Assembly (NCBI GenBank): GCA_937944385.1
Contig: CALDYQ010000053.1
Location: 1 to 36,336 of the forward strand
DNA length: 36,336 bases
DNA from: an uncultured Burkholderiales bacterium
Lineage (GTDB): Bacteria; Pseudomonadota; Gammaproteobacteria; Burkholderiales; Casimicrobiaceae
Direction: 5' to 3'
Part shown: one piece after another, positions 8,652 through 16,186 of the stretch
How the letters are laid out: each line of letters starts with the position of its first letter
Position numbering within the stretch: the stretch's first letter is position 1
Made by a program: the position numbers and the translations under genes
The notes under the pieces: model-generated
Databases searched by the model: none
Seen by the model: only the letters and a program-made list of their open reading frames with translations
Told to the model about the DNA's origin: nothing

Positions 8652-10219
8652 AGCGGGACGAAGATTCGACGACGGTCGCCACACGGCTGCTCCGCCTGCT
8701 CGCGCTCTATCGCACGGTCGTCGGCGTGGCGCTCGCGTCGATGGCCCATGGCGCAAACGCGCCTACGGCTGCGCTTGCAGCTGCCGCGGCTTACTCTGGT
8801 GTGTCTGCCCTCAATTTCGCGCTGATCGGGCAGTTGCGCGCACACCTGCCGACGCTGCTCCTAACCCTGCTCGGGATCGATCTCGGCTTCGTGATGATGA
8901 TCCTGGTCGCCTCGGCTGCAACCCCGGTGGCGACCACGGCCTACCTGCTGCCGATCGTCGCGGCCCATGGCTACCTGCTGCGCTCACGCACGGCATTCGC
9001 GCACGCCGCCTTCGCCACGATCGTGCTGCTCGTCACCGAGGCGGCGACGCGACCACTGTCGACCGCCTCGCTCTTCACCGCGGCCGTCGTGGGCACGGGC
9101 TTCTTCCTCGTGGCGGCGATCGGGCGGTTGCTCGGACGCAATCTCTCCGATGCGGAAGCACTGGCCGAGGCCCGGAGCGACGCGATCCGGCGGCTCGCGC
9201 ACGTCAACGAACTGGTCATCAACGAGCTCGACAGTGGGGTGCTGCTCGTGGCCTCCACCGGCCGGATCGTCCTTGCGAACCCGCAGGCGCGGCGGTGGCT
9301 CGCGGGCGATGATGCGATCCTGCTCGCCGATCGATCGCTCAACGACCTCTCGCCCTCGCTCGAAGCCGAGTGGCGACGCTTTCTTGCCGATCCGGGCAGC
9401 TGGGACGGCCAGCCCCTCGCGCTCGAGCGCGCCAACGTGAGCGTGCTGCCGCGCATGGCGCCGGTCGCGCTCGACAGTCCGGCCGACACGCTGATCATCC
9501 TCGAGGACGTGACACTGATCGACCTGCAGGCCCAGCAGATGAAGCTCGCGGCGCTGGGTCGACTCTCGGCGAGCATCGCCCACGAAATCCGCAACCCACT
9601 CTCGGCCATCAAGCAGGCGGCGCAGCTGCTCGGAGAAAATGCCGACCTAGGCGACGACGTCCGCGCGCTCACCCGCATGATCGACAAGAACACCGAGCGG
9701 ATCGATCGCATCGTGCGCGACGTCTCGCTGCTCGGCCGGCGCGACCGCGGCCAGCCGCAGCCGGTGGTTCTGGGCGAGCGGTTGCGCGAGCTCGTGCACG
9801 AGACGGCGGGCATGATCGGTGCCGCGGCCGACGGCGTGTTGCTCGAGCCCGGGCCGACGCCACGCATCATGGTGGACTGGGGACATCTGGAAGAAATGCT
9901 CGTGAACCTGATCGGCAATGCGTGGCGGCACTCGCGCAAGCAAGCGGGCAGCGTGCGCGTCGTGGTCAAGACGGGCGAGGTCCCGGAGCGCGTCGTGATC
10001 GCCGTGAGCGACGACGGTCCCGGCGTGCCCACGGAGCATCGCGACAAGCTGTTCGAACCGTTCTTCAGCGGCAGCGGCAGCACGGGCTTGGGTCTCTACA
10101 TCGTGCGCGAACTGGCCCGCGCCAACGGCGGCCGCGTCCGGCTTGCGCCGTCGGAGTGCGGGGCGACCTTCGTGCTCGAACTGCCGCTGGCCGAGGAGGT
10201 GATCCATGCACCGGGCTGA
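8648..10219 (+). CDS. pilS: Type IV pilus sensor histidine kinase PilS
   Basis: PilS is the membrane sensor kinase of the PilSR system that controls pilin transcription. The 523 residues comprise an N-terminal block of about six membrane helices (residues 12-160), a PAS-like linker ([17 protein letters not shown] onward), and a HisKA domain whose phospho-acceptor is His312 in [17 protein letters not shown]. The ATPase boxes follow: N box ([13 protein letters not shown]), G1 (VSDDGPGVP), F box (LFEPFFS) and G2 ([10 protein letters not shown]). The start is taken as GTG at 8648, overlapping the upstream stop as GTGA; no good ATG exists nearby in this frame. It overlaps pilR by 14 bases, as expected for a kinase/regulator pair. 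Confidence 0.93.
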   Translation: MKRDEDSTTVATRLLRLLALYRTVVGVALASMAHGANAPTAALAAAAAYSGVSALNFALIGQLRAHLPTLLLTLLGIDLGFVMMILVASAATPVATTAYLLPIVAAHGYLLRSRTAFAHAAFATIVLLVTEAATRPLSTASLFTAAVVGTGFFLVAAIGRLLGRNLSDAEALAEARSDAIRRLAHVNELVINELDSGVLLVASTGRIVLANPQARRWLAGDDAILLADRSLNDLSPSLEAEWRRFLADPGSWDGQPLALERANVSVLPRMAPVALDSPADTLIILEDVTLIDLQAQQMKLAALGRLSASIAHEIRNPLSAIKQAAQLLGENADLGDDVRALTRMIDKNTERIDRIVRDVSLLGRRDRGQPQPVVLGERLRELVHETAGMIGAAADGVLLEPGPTPRIMVDWGHLEEMLVNLIGNAWRHSRKQAGSVRVVVKTGEVPERVVIAVSDDGPGVPTEHRDKLFEPFFSGSGSTGLGLYIVRELARANGGRVRLAPSECGATFVLELPLAEEVIHAPG

Positions 10220-11609
10220 TGTCACCCAGCGCGTCCTGGTCGTCGACGACGAGGACGATCTGCTCACCCTCATGCGACTCACGCTCACCAAGCTCGGACT
10301 CGAGGTGGTGACCGCGGGCTCGGTGGCGGAGGCGCGCGATGCCCTTGCGCGCGGCCGCTACTCGCTCTGCCTGACCGACATGCAGCTCGGCGATGGCACC
10401 GGCCTCGACGTGCTGGCCGCCATCAGCGCTGGCGACCACGACCTGCCCTGCGCCGTCATCACCGCCTACGGCAATGCGGACAACGCAGTGACTGCTCTCA
10501 AGGCAGGTGCCTTCGACTACCTCGCCAAGCCCGTCTCGCTCGAGCAACTGCGCACGCTGGTCAAGTCTGCGCTGAAACTTTCGGATCGGCCCCGCACGCC
10601 GCCCCGAGGAGGCGATGGCACGCCGACCGACGGCGGCCCTGTACTGCTCGGTGACTCGCCCGCGATGGTGGCCCTGCGTGAGTCGATCCTGCGCTATGCG
10701 CGCGCGGCCACCGCAGTGCACATCCACGGCGAGTCCGGCACCGGCAAGGAGCTCGCGGCCCGCATGCTGCACGCGGCGAGCCCGCGCGCGGCAGGCCCAT
10801 TCATTGCGGTCAACTGCGGCGCCATCCCCGAGAACCTCATGGAAAGCGAGTTCTTCGGCTACCGCAAAGGCGCCTTCACCGGCGCGGACGCCGACCGTGC
10901 GGGCTATTTCCAGGCAGCCTCGGGCGGCACGCTTTTCCTCGATGAAGTGGCCGATCTGCCGCTCACCTTGCAGGTCAAGCTCCTGCGGGTGATCCAGGAC
11001 AAGCGGGTCCGGCGTGTGGGCGCAACCCAGGAGGAGGATTGCGACGTGCGCATCGTCAGTGCCACGCACAAATCCCTTCCGCAGGAAGTCGCGGCCGGTC
11101 GATTCCGGCAGGACCTCTATTACCGCTTGAACGTGCTGCAGCTCGACATGCCGCCGCTGCGCGAGCTGGGCGACGATGTGGAGCTGATCGCGCAAGGCAT
11201 CCTCCGGCGCATCACCGGCAGGCGTGATGCCGGCTTCACCGAGGCGGCGCGTCAGGCGCTCCACGCCTACGACTTTCCCGGCAACGTGCGCGAACTGGAG
11301 AACGTGCTCGAGCGTGCCATCGCGCTCGCCGAGCGACCGGACCTGATCGATGTTGCCGACCTGAGGCTCCGTCCGGAGGACAACCCGGTCATGCGGGCGG
11401 CGCAGGTCGGCCCGCCGGTCGAAGCCGGAACGCTCGCCGGACGCACGCCGCTTCAGGACTATCTCGACCGGTGCGAGCGCGAGACGCTCGAGCTCGCACT
11501 CGCACAGACCCGCAACAACCGCACGCAGGCCGCGAAGCTGCTCGGTATCACGTTTCGCTCGATGCGTTATCGGCTTGCACGCCTCGGCATGAATGCAGAC
11601 GATGAGTGA
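10206..11609 (+). CDS. pilR: Sigma-54-dependent response regulator PilR
   Basis: PilR is the NtrC-type partner of PilS. In 467 residues it has a receiver domain with phospho-acceptor Asp58 (LCLTDMQLG) and Lys108 (YLAKPV), an AAA+ domain with Walker A GESGTGKE (175-182), the sigma-54 contact loop GAFTGA (222-227) and Walker [14 protein letters not shown], and a C-terminal Fis-type helix-turn-helix ([27 protein letters not shown]). All residues needed for sigma-54 activation are present. Its usual target, the pilA promoter, is not in the window. The gene overlaps pilS upstream and ampD downstream. Confidence 0.95.
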   Translation: MHRADVTQRVLVVDDEDDLLTLMRLTLTKLGLEVVTAGSVAEARDALARGRYSLCLTDMQLGDGTGLDVLAAISAGDHDLPCAVITAYGNADNAVTALKAGAFDYLAKPVSLEQLRTLVKSALKLSDRPRTPPRGGDGTPTDGGPVLLGDSPAMVALRESILRYARAATAVHIHGESGTGKELAARMLHAASPRAAGPFIAVNCGAIPENLMESEFFGYRKGAFTGADADRAGYFQAASGGTLFLDEVADLPLTLQVKLLRVIQDKRVRRVGATQEEDCDVRIVSATHKSLPQEVAAGRFRQDLYYRLNVLQLDMPPLRELGDDVELIAQGILRRITGRRDAGFTEAARQALHAYDFPGNVRELENVLERAIALAERPDLIDVADLRLRPEDNPVMRAAQVGPPVEAGTLAGRTPLQDYLDRCERETLELALAQTRNNRTQAAKLLGITFRSMRYRLARLGMNADDE

Positions 11610-12138
11610 GGGCTGGCTGCCGGGCGCGCGTCGCGTCGAAAGCCCGAACGCGGATGAACGCCCCGAGAGCAGTGCGATCGACCTCATCGTGCTCCATCAC
11701 ATCAGCCTGCCTGCGGGTCGTTTCGGCGGAGACACGATCGAACGCCTGTTCACGAACGCGCTCGACGCCGCCCTCTGGCCCGACCTTGCCCTGCTGCGTG
11801 TCTCGGCGCACTTTCTGATCCGGCGCGACGGCGAGATCGTCCAGTTCGTCGACATCCGCAGGCGTGCCTGGCACGCAGGCGTGTCCGCCTGGCGCGGGCG
11901 GTCGGCCTGCAACGACTTCTCCGTCGGCATCGAACTCGAGGGGGATACGGCGACTTCGTTCGAGCCCGCCCAGTACGCGCGACTCGACCCCCTGCTCGCC
12001 TGGCTGCACTCGCAAACGGGCGCGCGCGCTCTGACGACGCACAGCGAGATCGCCGCAGGCCGCAAGATCGATCCCGGCCCGACCTTCGACTTCTCTCGCG
12101 TGGTCGGCCTGCCGAACGGCCATCGCTGGCAAATCTAA
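11593..12138 (+). CDS. ampD: AmpD, 1,6-anhydro-N-acetylmuramyl-L-alanine amidase
   Basis: AmpD is the cytosolic zinc amidase that removes the peptide from anhydro-muropeptides during cell-wall recycling. Loss of it induces AmpC beta-lactamase in species with AmpR. The 181 residues include the Amidase_2 zinc ligands His35 (IVLHHIS), His150 (LTTHSEIA) and Asp160 ([10 protein letters not shown]), with the typical [16 protein letters not shown] and FSVGIELEG segments. There is no signal peptide, which fits the cytosolic AmpD rather than the periplasmic amidases. The start at 11593 overlaps pilR by 17 bases; an alternative ATG at 11602 would shorten it by three residues. Placement after pilR is a conserved arrangement in betaproteobacteria. 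Confidence 0.94.
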   Translation: MQTMSEGWLPGARRVESPNADERPESSAIDLIVLHHISLPAGRFGGDTIERLFTNALDAALWPDLALLRVSAHFLIRRDGEIVQFVDIRRRAWHAGVSAWRGRSACNDFSVGIELEGDTATSFEPAQYARLDPLLAWLHSQTGARALTTHSEIAAGRKIDPGPTFDFSRVVGLPNGHRWQI

Positions 12139-12148
12139 AATCGCGCCG

Positions 12149-12718
12149 ATGCATTTCCTCCTCGAATACGCCCCGATCATCCTCTTCTTCGTGGCGTACA
12201 AGCTCCACGACATCTATGTCGCTACGGCCGTGGCCATCGCCGCCTCGGTCGTCGCGATCGGCTGGTCGGCGATCGCTACACGCAAGGTCACGTCGATGCA
12301 GTGGCTCTCGCTCGTGATCATCGTGGTCTTCGGTGGCGCCACGCTGCTTCTGCACGACGAGACCTACATCAAGTGGAAGCCCTCGGTGCTCTACGGCGCA
12401 TTCGCGCTCACGCTCGCCGTCGGCAAGCTCGTCTTCGGGCGCGACTGGATCCAGGTGCTCTTCAAGCAGGCCGCAATCGATGCACCCCCCGCCGTGTGGA
12501 CCCGGATCACCTGGGCCTGGATAGCCTTCCTCTCCGGCATGGCAGCACTCAATCTTTATGTCGCCCACACGTTCAGCCTCGACGCCTGGGTCAACTTCAA
12601 GGTCTGGTGGGCGACCGGGCTGTTCCTGGCCTTCACGGTGGCCAACGTGCTCTGGCTCATGCGCTACCTGCCCTCAGCTGACACCCCATCGGAGCCTGGA
12701 GCCCCGCCGCGCCCATGA
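12149..12718 (+). CDS. yciB: YciB / inner-membrane septation protein (IspZ family)
   Basis: This 189-residue protein has about five membrane helices (for example ILFFVAYKLHDIYVATAVAI and WLSLVIIVVFGGATLLL) and the family signatures ETYIKWKPSVLYG, FGRDWIQVLF and NFKVWWATGLFLAFTVANVLW. YciB proteins affect envelope integrity and septation and interact with elongation and division proteins in E. coli; the exact biochemistry is unsettled. A TAAAAT hexamer overlapping the ampD stop lies 7 bases before the ATG, but the gene may simply be read through from ampD. The C-terminal tail beyond the last helix is short and Pro-rich. Its last four bases form an ATGA overlap with bolA. Confidence 0.93.
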   Translation: MHFLLEYAPIILFFVAYKLHDIYVATAVAIAASVVAIGWSAIATRKVTSMQWLSLVIIVVFGGATLLLHDETYIKWKPSVLYGAFALTLAVGKLVFGRDWIQVLFKQAAIDAPPAVWTRITWAWIAFLSGMAALNLYVAHTFSLDAWVNFKVWWATGLFLAFTVANVLWLMRYLPSADTPSEPGAPPRP

Positions 12719-13035
12719 CGCAGGCGCTGACGGAAGGGCCCGCGCCGGGCCTCACGGACGGACTGACCGAGGACGTGCGCTCACGCCTCGCGCTGCTCGC
12801 GCCGACGCTGCTCGAGATCCGCGACCTTTCGGAGCGGCATGCCCACCATGCCGGACACGGCGGGGGCGGGCACTTATCGGCGAAAATCGTGTCCAGCGCG
12901 TTCTCTGGGCAGCCGCGGCTTGCGCGGCATCGCACGGTGTATGCGCTGGTCGCCGATCTGATGCCCGACCGGCTGCATGCCCTCAAGCTCATCACGCTCA
13001 CCCCACAGGAACACGAAGCACAGGAAGGTTCATGA
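12715..13035 (+). CDS. bolA: BolA-family protein
   Basis: This 106-residue protein has a BolA-like fold: the segment LLEIRDLSERHAHHAGHGGGGHLSAKIVSSAFSGQPRLARHRTVYALVADLM matches the conserved core, with the class I-type His in H.AG..GGGH and the helix RHR.VY..L.... BolA proteins bind monothiol glutaredoxins through Fe-S clusters and influence morphology and envelope genes. The N-terminal 25 residues are extra and Thr/Gly/Pro-rich. ATGA overlaps on both sides (with yciB and with ppiC) make translational coupling likely. The bolA/ppiC neighbourhood is common in betaproteobacteria. Confidence 0.9.
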   Translation: MTQALTEGPAPGLTDGLTEDVRSRLALLAPTLLEIRDLSERHAHHAGHGGGGHLSAKIVSSAFSGQPRLARHRTVYALVADLMPDRLHALKLITLTPQEHEAQEGS

Positions 13036-13889
13036 ACGACAACAAGCACATCGTCGGCCCCGTGCTGGCGCTCATCCTCGGCGCGCTCTGCGCCTCCGCC
13101 TTTGCGCAGACGCAGCAGCGCCGTCCGGCCGCGACTCCGGCACCCGCTGCGGCACCCACTGCGGCACCCACTGCGGCAGCCGCGGCCAAGCCCGGCGAGC
13201 TCTACTCGCAGCAGCAGTTCGATCTGATCCTTCAGGAACGCCTCGCACAAGGGGCGCCGGATGGCCCGGAGCTTCGCGCCGCACTGCGCGAGGAACTCAT
13301 CAACCGCGAGCTCCTCGTGCGCGCGGCCAAGGCCAAGAACCTCGACAAGGAATCGCAGGTCAAGACTCAGATGCAGGTGGCCTCTGATTCCGTGCTGATC
13401 CGTGCTTACCTCAGCGACTACTTCCGCACGAGCCCCATCACGGACGACATGCTGCGCAAGGAGTACGACACGATCAAGTCGAGCCTGGGTGACAAGGAGT
13501 ACCGCGCGCGCCACATCCTGGTCGAGAAGCGAGATGAAGCTGAGTCCATCATCAAGCAGTTGCAGGATGGGGCCAAGTTCGCCGACCTCGCCAAGGCGCA
13601 ATCAAAGGACCCGGGCTCCAAGGACAACGGAGGCGATCTCGACTGGGCAGTGCCGTCCAACTTCGTCAAGCCGTTCGCCGATGCCCTGGTCGCGCTCGAG
13701 AAAGGCAAGTTCACCGCGCAGCCGGTTCAGACCCCCTTCGGCTTTCACGTGATCCTGCTCGAGGACGTGCGCGCGGCGCAGGTGCCTCCGTTCGAGGAGG
13801 TCAAGGGCCAGATCGCCCAGCGCCTGCAACAGCAGACCGTCGAGAAGCACGTAGAAGAACTACGCAATCGCGCGGGCGTGAAGAACTGA
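13032..13889 (+). CDS. Periplasmic parvulin-type peptidyl-prolyl isomerase
   Basis: This 285-residue exported PPIase catalyses proline cis-trans isomerisation during folding of outer-membrane or periplasmic proteins. It begins with a signal peptide (VGPVLALILGALCASAFA, predicted cleavage before QTQQR), followed by a low-complexity APTAAPT segment, a SurA/PpiC-like helical N-domain, and one rotamase domain: EYRARHILVEKRDEAESIIKQL, AKDPGSKDNGGDLDW-like and TPFGFHVILLEDVR. I chose the ATG at 13032 because a strong aggaagg ribosome-binding site precedes it by a few bases and it overlaps the bolA stop as ATGA. It ends the long plus-strand operon just before a terminator. Confidence 0.92.
   Translation: MNDNKHIVGPVLALILGALCASAFAQTQQRRPAATPAPAAAPTAAPTAAAAAKPGELYSQQQFDLILQERLAQGAPDGPELRAALREELINRELLVRAAKAKNLDKESQVKTQMQVASDSVLIRAYLSDYFRTSPITDDMLRKEYDTIKSSLGDKEYRARHILVEKRDEAESIIKQLQDGAKFADLAKAQSKDPGSKDNGGDLDWAVPSNFVKPFADALVALEKGKFTAQPVQTPFGFHVILLEDVRAAQVPPFEEVKGQIAQRLQQQTVEKHVEELRNRAGVKN
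13138..13172. repeat. 12-bp repeat encoding APT units in the PPIase
   Basis: Two exact copies of gcggcacccact (13149-13160 and 13161-13172), with a partial variant before them, encode AAPTAAPT just after the signal peptide. This is a length-variable linker in principle; the unit keeps the frame. Confidence 0.65.
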
Positions 13890-13908
13890 TCCCCGGGCAT
13901 CCCGAGCC

Positions 13909-13942
13909 AAAGGGCGCCGCATGCTCATGTGCGGCGCCCTTT
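13909..13942 (+). terminator. Rho-independent-like terminator after the PPIase gene
   Basis: A perfect 13-bp stem, aaagggcgccgca (13909-13921) with tgcggcgcccttt (13930-13942), closes an 8-base loop and ends in three T residues followed by catttg. It lies 20 bases after the stop and closes the operon that began at 8382. Confidence 0.85.
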
Positions 13943-13950
13943 CATTTGCG

Positions 13951-14010
13951 TCCCATGTCGCGTCCCATGTCGCGTCCCATGTCGCGTCCCATCTCGCGTT
14001 TCATGTCGCG
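13951..14010. repeat. Five-copy 12-bp tandem repeat upstream of tctBA
   Basis: The unit tcccatgtcgcg is present as three exact copies (13951-13986), one with a single change (tcccatctcgcg, 13987-13998) and one with two changes (tttcatgtcgcg, 13999-14010). It lies between the terminator of the upstream operon and the putative tctB promoter. It is intergenic, so the multiple-of-three unit is not explained by coding. Confidence 0.9.
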
Positions 14011-14049
14011 CGCCGCCCCCGACCGCATGCGTGATCCGCGCGCGCTGGC

Positions 14050-14078
14050 TTTTCACTGACAGCGAGCATGGTCATAAT
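14050..14078 (+). promoter_or_regulatory. Putative sigma-70 promoter of tctBA
   Basis: ttttca (14050-14055) and cataat (14073-14078) are spaced by 17 bases and lie about 50 bases before tctB. Both match the consensus at four or five of six positions. No TctD/E-type regulator site could be recognised. Confidence 0.4.
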
Positions 14079-14128
14079 GCCGCCCGACCCTGCCCACGAG
14101 GCAGCGAGAAGCATGGAAAGGAGTGCCT

Positions 14129-14590
14129 TTGAATCAGTTCCTGAAGAACAAGGATCTGCTCGCGGGGCTGATGTTCATCGCGATCGGTTTGATCTTCTTC
14201 GTCGGTGCGTACAACTACAGCATGGGCACCGCCGCCCGCATGGGACCGGGCTACTTTCCACGCATCCTGGGCGGGCTGCTCGTGTTCATGGGCATCTTGG
14301 TTGCAGGTGTTGGTCTCAAGAACCAGGCCAAGGCGGCAGCATCCGAAGGCATCGGGTGGACGTGGACCCCGGTGGTCCTGGTGACGGTTGCCGTCATCCT
14401 GTTCGGACTGGCCCTGCCCCGTCTTGGCATGGTCGCTGCAGTCATCGTTCTGATCGCTCTGTCCGGCTTCGCTGCGCACGACAAGAACTATCGCGAACTC
14501 GCTCTGATTGCGGTGGCCATGTGCGTGTTCTGTGCTGCGGTCTTCATCTGGGGATTGAACCTGCAGATGAAACTCTGGCCGTGGAGCTGA
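14129..14590 (+). CDS. tctB: Tripartite tricarboxylate transporter small subunit TctB
   Basis: TctB is the small four-helix membrane subunit of a TTT-family transporter for carboxylates. Its 153 residues show four hydrophobic segments (LLAGLMFIAIGLIFFVGAYNY, ILGGLLVFMGILVAGVGL, WTPVVLVTVAVILFGLAL, LALIAVAMCVFCAAVFIWGL) and the conserved GTAARMGPGYFPRILGGLL motif. I chose a TTG start at 14129 because AAAGGAG (14117-14123) is spaced ideally from it; an in-frame GTG at 14123 would overlap that ribosome-binding site. tctA follows after 4 bases. No tctC binding-protein gene is nearby, so the substrate is unknown. Confidence 0.9.
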   Translation: MNQFLKNKDLLAGLMFIAIGLIFFVGAYNYSMGTAARMGPGYFPRILGGLLVFMGILVAGVGLKNQAKAAASEGIGWTWTPVVLVTVAVILFGLALPRLGMVAAVIVLIALSGFAAHDKNYRELALIAVAMCVFCAAVFIWGLNLQMKLWPWS

Positions 14591-14594
14591 TGCG

Positions 14595-16103
14595 ATGGAT
14601 CTGATTACCAACCTGGGCGTCGGCTTTTCGGTCGCCCTCACTTTCCAGAACGTCCTCTACGCGCTCATCGGCTGCCTGCTCGGCACGCTGATCGGGGTGC
14701 TGCCCGGCATCGGGCCGGTCGCCACGATCGCGATGCTCCTGCCGACCACCTACGTGCTGCCGCCGGTTTCGGCGCTGATCATGCTCGCGGGCATCTACTA
14801 CGGCGCGCAGTACGGAGGTTCGACCACGGCGATCCTCGTCAACCTGCCCGGGGAATCCTCATCGGTGGTGACGGCACTCGACGGCTACCAGATGGCCCGC
14901 AAGGGTCGCGCCGGCGCGGCTCTTGGCATGGCGGCCATCGGCTCGTTCATCGCGGGCACTTTCTCCACCCTGCTCGTCGCGGCGTTCGCACCGCCGCTCT
15001 CCGAGGCCGCGCTCAAGTTCGGCCCCGCGGATTACTTCTCGCTCATGATCCTCGGTCTGATCGCCGCCGTGGTCCTCGCCCACGGCTCGGTACTCAAGGC
15101 GATCGCCATGATCATCCTGGGCATCGCACTCGGGCTCGTCGGCACGGACGTCAACTCGGGCGTGGCGCGCTACAGCTTCGACACTCCGGAACTCACCGAC
15201 GGCATCGGCTTCGTCGCCGTGGCCATGGGCATCTTCGGCATCGGCGAAATCCTCATCAATCTCGAACGGGGCGAAGCCCGCGAGGTCTTCACTTCGAAAG
15301 TCGGCAAACTCCTGCCGAGTTGGCAGGACTTCAAGCACTCCTTTGGAGCCATCGCCCGCGGCACCGGGCTGGGCTCGCTCCTGGGCGTGCTGCCGGGCGG
15401 CGGAGCACTCCTCGCCTCGTTCTCCTCGTACTCCCTCGAGAAGAAGCTCGCTGGTGCGAATGCCGACCCTCCGTTCGGCAAGGGCAACATCCGCGGTGTA
15501 GCGGCCCCGGAGTCCGCCAACAACGCGGGCGCGCAGACCTCCTTCATCCCACTGCTGACGCTCGGCATCCCGCCCAACGCGGTGATGGCGCTGATGGTCG
15601 GCGCGATGACGATCCACAACATCCAGCCCGGACCGCAGGTCATCACGGCGAATCCGCAGCTCTTCTGGGGGCTGATCGCTTCGATGTGGGTCGGCAACCT
15701 GATGCTCGTGATCCTGAACCTGCCGCTCATCGGCATGTGGGTGCAGCTGCTCAAGATCCCCTATCGCCTGCTCTACCCGATGATCCTGGTCTTCTGCTGC
15801 ATCGGGGTCTACACGGTCAACAACAACACCTTCGACGTCTGGGTGATCGCGGCCTTCGGCGTCATCGGCTACATCTTCGCGAAGCTCGAATGCGAGCCGG
15901 CACCGCTCCTGCTCGGCTTCATCCTCGGGCCGATGATGGAGGAGAACCTGCGTCGTGCGCTCCTGCTTTCGCGCGGTGATCCGATGGTTTTCCTCCAACG
16001 CCCGATCAGCGCGACCATGCTCGTGCTGTCGGTCCTGCTGCTGATCGTGCTCGCCCTCCCCGCAATCCGCAAGAAGCGCGAGGAGACCTTCGTCGAAGAC
16101 TGA
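14595..16103 (+). CDS. tctA: Tripartite tricarboxylate transporter permease TctA
   Basis: TctA is the large 11-12-helix permease of the TTT family. The 502 residues have the usual length and the signatures GTLIGVLPGIGPVATIAMLLP, YYGAQYGGSTTAILVNLPGE, a repeat of the GVLPGGGA motif in the second half (LGSLLGVLPGGGALLASF), and AAPESANNAGAQTSFIPLLTLGIPPN. These correspond to the two pseudo-symmetric halves that bind carboxylate. It works with TctB and a periplasmic TctC protein, which in betaproteobacteria is often encoded elsewhere from a very large family. A terminator follows 20 bases after the stop. Confidence 0.96.
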   Translation: MDLITNLGVGFSVALTFQNVLYALIGCLLGTLIGVLPGIGPVATIAMLLPTTYVLPPVSALIMLAGIYYGAQYGGSTTAILVNLPGESSSVVTALDGYQMARKGRAGAALGMAAIGSFIAGTFSTLLVAAFAPPLSEAALKFGPADYFSLMILGLIAAVVLAHGSVLKAIAMIILGIALGLVGTDVNSGVARYSFDTPELTDGIGFVAVAMGIFGIGEILINLERGEAREVFTSKVGKLLPSWQDFKHSFGAIARGTGLGSLLGVLPGGGALLASFSSYSLEKKLAGANADPPFGKGNIRGVAAPESANNAGAQTSFIPLLTLGIPPNAVMALMVGAMTIHNIQPGPQVITANPQLFWGLIASMWVGNLMLVILNLPLIGMWVQLLKIPYRLLYPMILVFCCIGVYTVNNNTFDVWVIAAFGVIGYIFAKLECEPAPLLLGFILGPMMEENLRRALLLSRGDPMVFLQRPISATMLVLSVLLLIVLALPAIRKKREETFVED

Positions 16104-16122
16104 GATATTTCGATCGACCACG

Positions 16123-16148
16123 AAAGAGGGGGCCTCAGCCCCCTTTTT
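16123..16148. terminator. Bidirectional terminator between tctA and rluB
   Basis: agggggc (16127-16133) pairs with gccccct (16138-16144) around ctca, extended by A/T pairs and followed by a T tract on the plus strand. On the minus strand the stem is followed by ctctttc. It sits between the convergent tctA and rluB stops and can serve both. Confidence 0.85.
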
Positions 16149-16186
16149 CTTTTTGTGCTCCTCATGCGTCGAGCTGACGAGGTGCA

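Noticed and set aside
13951-14010. Repeat array as a CRISPR
   Set aside because: The 12-bp units are directly abutting with no spacers, and no cas gene is near.
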